From Chloropicon primus (Eukaryota; Chlorophyta; Chloropicophyceae; Chloropicales; Chloropicaceae), in contig CP060756.1 of the NCBI GenBank assembly GCA_023205875.1, positions 1,364,001-1,428,000 of the forward strand: 64,000 nucleotides of DNA, in the 5' to 3' direction. Made by a program: the position numbers and the translations under genes. The stretch's first letter is position 1. The number at the start of each line of letters is the position of its first letter. Positions 15,301 through 25,895 of the stretch are shown here, piece by piece. The notes below the pieces were generated by a model. The model did no database searches. It was given only the letters and a program-made list of their open reading frames with translations, and had not been told where the DNA came from.

Positions 15301-18300
15301 CCTCATGAAGGGTTCCCTTGGAGCAGTGCTCTTGGAATGCAAACTGATTGTGACATCCAAAAGTGCTTGACGCTGATAAACCGCTGGTTTGAACTTGCCA
15401 TTGAAGTCTATACTGAACGGAGTCTGGCATAAATCGCACAGCCTTCTTTTGGTCAGACGCGTTGGCCTTCAAGCTCTTTGCAATCAGTCCATTTATGCAA
15501 AGATCGAAGTTGTGAGAGGTACCTGAGACCCTGTAGTGTGTTTCTTTCTGTGTGGCCGTGCTAGAAGCAGAATCATAGACTGACAAGGCATGGTAGCTAT
15601 AGTCACGCATGCATCCGCTGCCATGCAAAGCATGGAAGCCAGCGGGAACAAAAGTCGACGATTCTCCATCATTTTGACCAGCGGAGGATACTACGGAGCA
15701 CATTCCTCTTGCTGCGCCAACCTGGAGTGAGGCATCGAGCACAGCGGGACATAACTTGAAACCCCTATCTTCAGTAGGGAGAACGTTTTCAACATTACCC
15801 ACTGCAATGTCAAACTGGGGTTGATGGACCTCATTGGATCCAAGCCAAACACTTGACAGCAATGCAAAAGAAGGACCATATTGGAGGCCATGAGCAGCAA
15901 AGAAGGGATAAAGATAAGCTCCGTTCACAAGGGTACGGCTCTTTGATCTGACTACTTCTCTTGAGAAGCCTGTCCTCTCAATGTCACCATTCACCCTTTT
16001 GTCTTTCGCCTGTTGCATCTGCACTTTTCCATGGACATGCAATCTCTTTTGTGATCTGCCTGTGTTCTCCGATGAGAGTGTTAGGCCACCTGTATCCAAT
16101 TGCAACTCAGCAGTACAATACAAACTATTGACCATGTTCTCACCAAGATCCTCCAGAGAAAGAGGCGAAGCAATCACAGAGTCGCACATAGAATATTCAC
16201 ATGCAAGGCCAGAATCTCTCAAAGCAGAGGCGATCGAACTGTAACCAAGTTCCATGAAGGCGGCGCCTGGCAACAACGCTTGTCCAGAGATGACATGATC
16301 CCACAGATAAGCCATTGCCGGATGATACATCTTGCAAGTAAAAATGCATGAATTTGGAAGGACACGTGCTGGTGCGCAACTCACCATCAAATCAAAGTCA
16401 ACAGTGTACCAACAACGCTCACGTTGCCACAGCATGACCAAACCTGGACGAGATACAGTATCAATATTTCCAACAGATCCACTGCAATGAGATAACAGTG
16501 CATGGGCATTGGTGCCCTGGAAAGCGAAGCCGCTCACACCTCCAACACTTGCATCTCCACATGCCAATGAGCTTGATTGACGACTCAGATCAACAGCAAG
16601 ACTATTGTTCTTGTCAGAGCCACTACCAAGCATACTCAGTATGTGATGATTCAGATGTCTCAAGTGACTGATGGCACTAGCTGATTTGTGCATCAGATTG
16701 CCTGCGAGCTGAACCATACCAGCCATACCAGCTGCTGCTTCACTATGCCCCATATTGCTCTTCACTCCAGACATGTGGACAGGGAAGTCCCGTTTGGTGG
16801 CCTCGGAGAGTAACACAGCAGATGCTGCACCGACCTCAATGGGGTCACCAAGAGGAGTACCTGTACCGTGCATCTGCAAGACCTGTACATTCCAGGCATC
16901 AAGGTCTGCCGAGTGCAAGCTCATACGCATCACTTGCTGTTGAGAGGGTCCGTGCGGTGCGGTCAAAGCACTGGATCGCCCATCTTGGTTCACAGCAGTG
17001 CCACGTAGCATCACCGTATCTTGTTTGGAACCATCTTCAAGAGGACCGAGAACGCAAGCGATGCAAGCTTCAGCACGCACGTAACCGTCTGCTGATGCAT
17101 CCAAGGTCTTGCAACGCCCATCAGGCGCAAGCATGCCTGCTCTCTGGATAGAATGAAACGTCGACCTCATGATAAGGATTTCATTACCGCACACAAGACC
17201 CTTCGAGAGTTGACCTAGAACAAGGCCCATGTAGGACATGTGTGCTGCGACAAGAGAGGATGAACAAGCCGTATCAACAGCTGCACAAGCTCCTTGCAAA
17301 CCATATGTGAAGGACAGTCGCCCTGCAGAAACACATAAAGAACCTGACGTAACCGCATTGCCGTCGTTCTTATGACCCAAACTTCCATAAACATAGGAAT
17401 ATTCAAGATGCTGAGTACCCACCATCACACCCATCCTCTGTTTCTGATGCATCCAACTCGAGGAAGAATCGGATTCCATGCTGTGCAGAGCTTCATACGA
17501 TACCTCGAGAAGAAGACGTTGGTGAGGATCCATCCAACACGCCTCAGAGCGAGATACGCCAAAACATGGTATATCGAAGAGCCCTATGCCGTCAAGGAAA
17601 CCACCAAAACGGATTGGCACAATGGGCGCACCATCCTTGTAATCCTCATCAGCGTCCCAGCGCATGTGTGGAACCCTCCAAATACTGTCCCCAGCATTGG
17701 AAGTCTGGCAAAGATTGTGTTCAGGAGTGGGTAACCGTGCCGCAAGACTCAACATATGAACACTCACAGATCCTTCAGAGACTGTCCGAATGCCTGTCGA
17801 TATTGCAGCAGAAGCCAAAGGCACCTGCTTCGGACCAAGCAAGGTCTCTGCGTATTCAATGATAGCATGAACGCTTGGATAGTCAAAGATCAGCATCCCA
17901 GGCAAATCAATACCAAGGCTCTGCTCAAGAGATGAACGCAATTCCATCGCACCAAGGGAATCAAGACCTGCAGCCATCAATGGTTCATCGGGATTCGTAT
18001 CATGACCCACGACAGCATGCACAGCTTCCTTGACCTTCTGCTGTAATACGTCCGCATCCATGCCAGAGGTTCCAGAGCTTTGTCTTGGCTCAATAAAACT
18101 CTCTGCGTATTCAATGATAGCATGAACGCTTGGATAGTCAAAGATCAGCATCCCAGGCAAATCAATACCAAGGCTCTGCTCAAGAGATGAACGCAACTCC
18201 ATCGCACCAAGGGAATCAAGACCTGCAGCCATCAATGGATCGTCTGGGCTCACCTCATGACCCACGACAGCATGCACAGCATCCTTGACCTTCTGCTGTA

Positions 18301-21300
18301 ATACGTCCGCATCCAAAGTCATGCCGGATGCAGCGCTGGCAGATGTGTTGGACATTCTTGTGGCATCGATAGAAGAACCGTGACCATGAGATGCAGTGTC
18401 ATGCATATTTGAGAATAGTGGAGGAACATGTGTCATGCGAGAGAGGAATCTATCCCACATGAAGCGCTGAACAGCAACTTGGGCGTGAGATGACCACATC
18501 GCATTGTCCAAGCAACCACCACCACCACAAACACGACCTGCAATACTCTGCAAGGCGAACAATCCTTCATACGGAGACAACATGTAAAGACCCATCTGCT
18601 CCATGCGCTTGGCATGCTTGACTGCCATGCCACCAGATGCCCAAGGACCCCACTGGACACTCACAGCACTCACGCCTGCATTCTGCCACATGTGAGCTTG
18701 GGCATCCAATACAGCATTGGCTGCAGCGTAATTGGTTTGTCCAGCTGATCCAAGCAAAGCAGCAACAGAAGAGAAGAGAACTTGAGCACCCATGGCTTCC
18801 ATTGCAAATGTCTTCGCCAGCTGATGCAAGCCCACAACCTTGGGAGCAAATACTTGCTTCACAGATTGTGCTGTCTGGTTGCTGAGCACAGAATCAGCAA
18901 GGACTCCGCCAGCATGCATCACACCTTGTACGCCAAGACCTCCAAGCAAGTGACAATCTTCAGCACAGGACACATCGCAATGCAGTATTTGCACCTCCGC
19001 ACCGCAACTGTGACCACACAAACCCTTGCTCATGGACTTGATGTGACCAGTGCGACCCAACATCAACACGCAATCGATTCCGTGTTGAGTGAGATGCTGT
19101 CCTGTCAGCAGTCCAAGAGCACCAGTGCCTCCCGTCACAACCCATGATCCTGCCACGGAAGACAGTGACTGAGAAGAATGAGGGAAACATGGAACCATAG
19201 CTGCAGTCTCCACCATGCTCTGATCCACATATACACACCAGCCTCCGCCATTGTGAATCTCACTTAGAGGCAAACAAGACTCATCAACCTTATTGCTTGT
19301 GTCATGAGATCCAAAGTGCAGTGAAGTGGATTGTACACCATTCAGAGCACAAGCTCGTAGAATGCCGTATATCATAGCATTTCCCTGGTCCCCGACAAAA
19401 GGTGCAGGAACACCACAAGAGGTGGATGTGGTCGATTTGGAAACCAACTTGAGGTCGCAAGAGCTCATTTGGTTGTATTTGTCCTGAAGGACAGCAATTG
19501 TACTCAGGGATAATGCCACAAGGGACGCAGGGTGATCGAGCAAGCACGATTTCTGCTCAACAAAAGAGTCAGCGTCTCCTCCGCTCCATACGTGGCATGA
19601 AGATGCACTCATGTCATCCAAGACTTGCGCAGAAGAGATCACAGGGCACACAGATTGCCATGACAACGTGTACTGCACTTGCTCGGAGAGGTCCGCGGAG
19701 CTTCTCATACGGCTCAGCGGCACCGACAAGTCTTTCCTATGTAGAGTACCATTCAACTCCACCGCACCGAATCTTGACATCTCCGTACGACTGGACTTGC
19801 CACGGTTGGCCAAGCATAGCCAATCCCCGGCACTGGAATACGAAGATGTTCCCATCCTCATAGCATCTGCGCCACAAGCAAGTCCACTGAGATGACTCCA
19901 TTCACCAAGTCCCAAACACATTGCGAGATGAACAGGGTTCACCACGTATCCGTCTTCTGAGGAAACCATCTCGTTGATGTTTGGCAACATGTATCCCAAA
20001 TAGGTTGCGGAAGGACTGGCATTGCTGAGATCAGTATCAAAGACCCTCGTGTGCTTTTGCACATCGTCTTCACTGTGATGATTTGTTGAGGGTGCCCACT
20101 GAGTTGTGCCTGCTAGACACGTTTTAGACTGAGAGGAACCTCCGCAGACTACACTAATCTCATTCTTCCTCTGCACTAGGACGTTCACAGTTTGCGACGT
20201 TGAATCATCCAGTACAATTGGTGCGGGCATGGTGAGATTGCGCATCACATATGAATCGGTCTTTTCATTCTTGCCGCCAGATCTTAGAACGTCAATCGTA
20301 CCGGCACACATCTCAATCAGGGATCCCATACCTGCGATGGGTCTGCCGTTGAATAAGTGTTGCCAAATGAAAGCATGCTGTACTCTATTCAGCATACCCT
20401 CGAGGCTAATATCTCCACCCTGCGCAAAGGCAACACGTGACAAGAGTTTTGGGAGTTTGCACACATACCAACAACGCTCACGTTGCCACAGCATGACCAA
20501 ACCTGGACGAGATACAGTATCAATATTTCCAACAGATCCACTGCAATGGGATAACAGTGCATGGGCATTGGTGCCCTGGAACGCAAATGCCCCAACTTCA
20601 CCGATGCACACATCTCCACATGCCAATGAGCTTGATTGACGACTCAGATCAACAGCGCCACCAACCATGCTCAGTATGTGATGATTCAGATGTCTCAAGT
20701 GACTGATGGCACTAGCTGATTTGTGCATCAGATTGCCTGCGAGCTGAACCATACCAGCCATACCAGCAGCACATTCAGTATGTCCAATGTTGCTCTTCAC
20801 TCCAGACATGTGGACAGGGAAGTCCCGTTTGGTGGCCTCGGAGAGTAACACAGCAGATGCTGCACCGACCTCAATGGGGTCACCAAGAGGAGTACCTGTA
20901 CCGTGCATCTGCAAGACCTGTACATTCCAGGCATCAAGGTCTGCCGAGTGCAAGCTCATACGCATCACTTGCTGTTGAGAGGGTCCGTGCGGTGCGGTCA
21001 AAGCACTGGATCGCCCATCTTGGTTCACAGCAGTGCCACGTAGCATCACCGTATCTTGTTTGGAACCATCTTCAAGAGGACCAAGAACGCAAGCGATGCA
21101 AGCTTCAGCACGCACGTAACCGTCTGCTGATGCATCCAAGGTCTTGCAACGCCCATCAGGCGCAAGCATGCCTGCTCTTTGGATGCATTCAAACGTCTTG
21201 CGTCTTACGTGGATGTCAATTCCACACACAAGACCAGAAGATAGTTCTCCTGCACGCAAACCCATAAACGACACGTGCATAGCAACTAAAGATGCTGAGC

Positions 21301-23359
21301 AAGCCGTATCAACAGCTGCACAAGCTCCTTGCAAACCATATGTGAAGGACAGTCGCCCTGCAGAAACGCTAAGAGATGCTGAAGTAACTGCATACGATTC
21401 CATCTTCAAGCCCTGATATGACATTTCATTGGAAAACTCAATGTGTTGAATGCCAACCATCACACCCATCCTCTGTTTCTGATGCATCCAACTCGAGGAA
21501 GAATCGGATTCCATGCTGTGCAGAGCTTCATACGATACCTCGAGAAGAAGACGTTGGTGAGGATCCATCCAACACGCCTCAGAGCGAGATACGCCAAAAC
21601 ATGGTATATCGAAGAGCTCTATGCCGTCAAGGAAACCACCAAAACGGATTGGCACAATGGGCGCACCATCCTTGTAATCCTCATCAGCGTCCCAGCGCAT
21701 GTGTGGAACCCTCCAAATACTGTCCCCAGCATTGGAAGTCTGGCAAAGATTGTGTTCAGGAGTGGGTAACCGTGCCGCAAGACTCAACATATGAACACTC
21801 ACAGATCCTTCAGAGACTGTCCGAATGCCTGTCGATATTGCAGCAGAAGCCAAAGGCACCTGCTTCGGACCAAGCAAGGTCTCTGCGTATTCAATGATAG
21901 CATGAACGCTTGGATAGTCAAAGATCAGCATCCCAGGCAAATCAATACCAAGGCTCTGCTCAAGAGATGAACGCAATTCCATCGCACCAAGGGAATCAAG
22001 ACCTGCAGCCATCAATGGTTCATCGGGATTCGTATCATGACCCACGACAGCATGCACAGCTTCCTTGACCTTCTGCTGTAATACGTCCGCATCCATGCCA
22101 GAGGTTCCAGAGCTTTGTCTTGGCTCAATAAAACTCTCTGCGTATTCAATGATAGCATGAACGCTTGGATAGTCAAAGATCAGCATCCCAGGCAAATCAA
22201 TACCAAGGCTCTGCTCAAGAGATGAACGCAACTCCATCGCACCAAGGGAATCAAGACCTGCAGCCATCAATGGATCGTCTGGGCTCACCTCATGACCCAC
22301 GACAGCATGCACAGCATCCTTGACCTTCTGCTGTAATACGTCCGCATCCAAAGTCATGCCGGATGCAGCGCTGGCAGATGTGTTGGACATTCTTGTGGCA
22401 TCGATAGAAGAACCGTGACCATGAGATGCAGTGTCATGCATATTTGAGAATAGTGGAGGAACATGTGTCATGCGAGAGAGGAATCTATCCCACATGAAGC
22501 GCTGAACAGCAACTTGGGCGTGAGATGACCACATCGCATTGTCCAAGCAACCACCACCACCACAAACACGACCTGCAATACTCTCCAAGGCGAACAATCC
22601 TTCATACGGAGACAACATGTAAAGACCCAACTGCTCCATGCGCTTGGCATGCTTGACTGCCATGCCACCAGATGCCCAAGGACCCCACTGGACACTCACA
22701 GCACTCACGCCTGCATTCTGCCACATGTGAGCTTGGGCATCCAATACAGCATTGGCTGCAGCGTAATTGGTTTGTCCAGCTGATCCAAGCAAAGCAGCAA
22801 CAGAAGAGAAGAGAACTTGAGCACCCATGGCTTCCATTGCAAATGTCTTCGCCAGCTGATGCAAGCCCACAACCTTGGGAGCAAATACTTGCTTCACAGA
22901 TTGTGCTGTCTGGTTGCTGAGCACAGAATCAGCAAGGACTCCGCCAGCATGCATCACACCTTGTACGCCAAGACCTCCAAGCAAGTGACAATCTTCAGCA
23001 CAGGACACATCGCAATGCAGTATTTGCACCTCCGCACCGCAACTGTGACCACACAAACCCTTGCTCATGGACTTGATGTGACCAGTGCGACCCAACATCA
23101 ACACGCAATCGATTCCATGTTGAGTGAGATGCTGTCCTGTCAGCAGTCCAAGAGCACCAGTGCCTCCCGTCACAACCCATGATCCTGCCACGGAAGACAG
23201 TGACTGAGAAGAATGAGGGAAACATGGAACCATAGCTGCAGTCTCCACCATGCTCTGATCCACATATACACACCAGCCTCCGCCATTGTGAATCTCACTT
23301 AGAGGCAAACAAGACTCATCAACCTTATTGCTTGTGTCATGAGATCCAAAGTGCAGTGA
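1..23359 (-). CDS. Giant modular type I polyketide synthase, continuation (rest of module 2 to start of module 8; runs off the left edge)
   Basis: From 23359 down to position 1 one minus-strand frame carries the remainder of module 2, complete modules 3 to 7 and the N-terminal part of KS8. I found no sign of a stop in that frame, about 7,780 codons. Joined to the preceding part the protein would exceed 10,700 residues and continue past the window. Short modules (KS-DH-like-KR-ACP, 3,783 bp; 4,035 bp with two ACPs) alternate partly with long ones (KS-DH-ER-KR-ACP, 4,941 bp). The KRs keep the Ser/Tyr/Asn set (SAGQTNYAAAN). Reduction differs by module, so an alternating hydroxyl/methylene chain is expected; the actual product cannot be read from the sequence. 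If the frame break at 23360 is real, this part would need its own start or splicing. Confidence 0.88.
377..4159 (-). other. PKS module 7: KS - DH-like - KR - ACP
   Basis: 3,783 bp copy of module 5. KS7 is at about 4060-2845 (DTACSSS near 3625, HGTGT near 3220). The DH-like His motif is near 2650, GGTGALG near 1425, KR catalytic YAAAN near 1020, and ACP GLDSL near 515. Confidence 0.87.
4160..9100 (-). other. PKS module 6: KS - DH - ER - KR - ACP (fully reducing)
   Basis: 4,941 bp copy of module 4. KS6 is at about 9000-7750. The DH has its His motif near 7565 and Asp motif near 7015. The ER is at about 6190-5245 with its NADPH motif near 5760. KR GGTGALG is near 5210 and the ACP at 4400-4160. 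It differs from module 4 mainly in the KS variable patches. Confidence 0.88.
9101..12883 (-). other. PKS module 5: KS - DH-like - KR - ACP
   Basis: 3,783 bp. KS5 (about 12785-11565) has an altered N-terminal patch, in which SYECLSLVGKVYGSKTNVF replaces the longer sequence of KS4 and KS6. The DH-like His motif is near 11376, GGTGALG near 10150, and there is a single ACP. Nearly identical to module 7. Confidence 0.87.
12884..17824 (-). other. PKS module 4: KS - DH - ER - KR - ACP (fully reducing)
   Basis: 4,941 bp. KS4 is at about 17725-16470. The DH has HVISGQALLPG near 16290 and the catalytic Asp motif PAVLDASLQ near 15740. The ER (about 14915-13970) has the entry motif NFRDVLNVLG and NADPH motif HAGSGGIG near 14485. 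KR GGTGALG is near 13935, and a single ACP follows. All reductive steps look intact, so the two added carbons should leave as a saturated unit. Confidence 0.88.
17825..21859 (-). other. PKS module 3: KS - DH-like - KR - ACP - ACP
   Basis: 4,035 bp, the same architecture as module 2, including the 255-bp second ACP (pair at about 18345-18085 and 18065-17825) joined by a linker that reads EPRQSSGTSG. KS3 lies at about 21770-20560 with DTACSAS, and the DH-like His motif is near 20355. KR GGTGALG is near 19130. Confidence 0.87.
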
Positions 23360-25895
23360 GAGTGGATTGTACACCATTCAGAGCACAAGCTCGTAGAATG
23401 CCGTATATCATAGCATTTCCCTGGTCCCCGACAAAAGGTGCAGGAACACCACAAGAGGTGGATGTGGTCGATTTGGAAACCAACTTGAGGTCGCAAGAGC
23501 TCATTTGGTTGTATTTGTCCTGAAGGACAGCAATTGTACTCAGGGATAATGCCACAAGGGACGCAGGGTGATCGAGCAAGCACGATTTCTGCTCAACAAA
23601 AGAGTCAGCGTCTCCTCCGCTCCATACGTGGCATGAAGATGCACTCATGTCATCCAAGACTTGCGCAGAAGAGATCACAGGGCACACAGATTGCCATGAC
23701 AACGTGTACTGCACTTGCTCGGAGAGGTCCGCGGAGCTTCTCATACGGCTCAGCGGCACCGACAAGTCTTTCCTATGTAGAGTACCATTCAACTCCACCG
23801 CACCGAATCTTGACATCTCCGTACGACTGGACTTGCCACGGTTGGCCAAGCATAGCCAATCCCCGGCACTGGAATACGAAGATGTTCCCATCCTCATAGC
23901 ATCTGCGCCACAAGCAAGTCCACTGAGATGACTCCATTCACCAAGTCCCAAACACATTGCGAGATGAACAGGGTTCACCACGTATCCGTCTTCTGAGGAA
24001 ACCATCTCGTTGATGTTTGGCAACATGTATCCCAAATAGGTTGCGGAAGGACTGGCATTGCTGAGATCAGTATCAAAGACCCTCGTGTGCTTTTGCACAT
24101 CGTCTTCACTGTGATGATTTGTTGAGGGTGCCCACTGAGTTGTGCCTGCTAGACACGTTTTAGACTGAGAGGAACCTCCGCAGACTACACTAATCTCATT
24201 CTTCCTCTGCACTAGGACGTTCACAGTTTGCGACGTTGAATCATCCAGTACAATTGGTGCGGGCATGGTGAGATTGCGCATCACATATGAATCGGTCTTT
24301 TCATTCTTGCCGCCAGATCTTAGAACGTCAATCGTACCGGCACACATCTCAATCAGGGATCCCATACCTGCGATGGGTCTGCCGTTGAATAAGTGTTGCC
24401 AAATGAAAGCATGCTGTACTCTATTCAGCATACCCTCGAGGCTAATATCTCCACCCTGCGCAAAGGCAACACGTGACAAGAGTTTTGGGAGTTTGCACAC
24501 ATACCAACAACGCTCACGTTGCCACAGCATGACCAAACCTGGACGAGATACAGTATCAATATTTCCAACAGATCCACTGCAATGGGATAACAGTGCATGG
24601 GCATTGGTGCCCTGGAACGCAAATGCCCCAACTTCGCCGATGCACACATCTCCACATGCCAATGAGCTTGATTGACGACTCAGATCAACAGCGCCACCAA
24701 CCATGCTCAGTATGTGATGATTCAGATGTCTCAAGTGACTGATGGCACTAGCTGATTTGTGCATCAGATTGCCTGCGAGCTGAACCATACCAGCCATACC
24801 AGCAGCACATTCAGTATGTCCAATGTTGCTCTTCACTCCAGACATGTGGACAGGGAAGTCCCGTTTGGTGGCCTCGGAGAGTAACACAGCAGATGCCGCA
24901 CCGACCTCAATGGGGTCACCAAGAGGAGTACCTGTACCGTGCATCTGCAAGACCTGTACATTCCAGGCATCAAGGTCTGCCGAGTGCAAGCTCATACGCA
25001 TCACTTGCTGTTGAGAGGGTCCGTGCGGTGCGGTCAAAGCACTGGATCGCCCATCTTGGTTCACAGCAGTGCCACGTAGCATCACCGTATCTTGTTTGGA
25101 ACCATCTTCAAGAGGACCAAGAACGCAAGCGATGCAAGCTTCAGCACGCACGTAACCGTCTGCTGATGCATCCAAGGTCTTGCAACGCCCATCAGGCGCA
25201 AGCATGCCTGCTCTTTGTATGATAGAAAATATGTTTTGACACACGTGCAAGTCAATTCCACAAACAAGACCAGAAGATAGCTCTCCTGCACGCAAACCCA
25301 TAAACGACAAGTGCATCGCAACTAAAGATGCTGAGCAAGCCGTATCAACAGCTGCACAAGCTCCTTGCAAACCATATGTGAAGGACAGTCGCCCTGCAGA
25401 AACACTCAAAGACCCCGCCGTGACTGAATACGTTTCCATTTTCAAGGAATGCAATCCCATTAAATCCCGGTATTCGAGATGCTGAGTACCCACCATCACA
25501 CCCATCCTCTGTTTCTGATGCATCCAACTCGAGGAAGAATCGGATTCCATGCTGTGCAGAGCTTCATACGATACCTCGAGAAGAAGACGTTGGTGAGGAT
25601 CCATCCAACACGCCTCAGAGCGAGATACGCCAAAACATGGTATATCGAAGAGCTCTATGCCGTCAAGGAAACCACCAAAACGGATTGGCACAATGGGCGC
25701 ACCATCCTTGTAATCCTCATCAGCGTCCCAGCGCATGTGTGGAACCCTCCAAACACTGTCCCCAGCATTGGAAGTCTGGCAAAGATTGTGTTCAGGAGTG
25801 GGTAACCGTGCCGCAAGACTCAACATATGAACACTCACAGATCCTTCAGAGACTGTCCGAATGCCTGTCGATATTGCAGCAGAAGCCAAAGGCAC
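21860..25895 (-). other. PKS module 2: KS - DH-like - KR - ACP - ACP
   Basis: KS2 (about 25800-24595) has DTACSAS and an NIGHTECAAG histidine motif. The DH-like domain (His motif near 24390) keeps HxxxG but lacks the second catalytic Asp. The KR has GGTGALG at about 23155-23180. Tandem ACPs lie at about 22380-22120 and 22100-21860. This module contains the one-base frame disruption near 23360. Confidence 0.85.

Noticed and set aside
1-23359. The left PKS part as a pseudogene
   Set aside because: Only one frame disruption is seen in 32 kb and catalytic motifs are intact, so decay is not supported.
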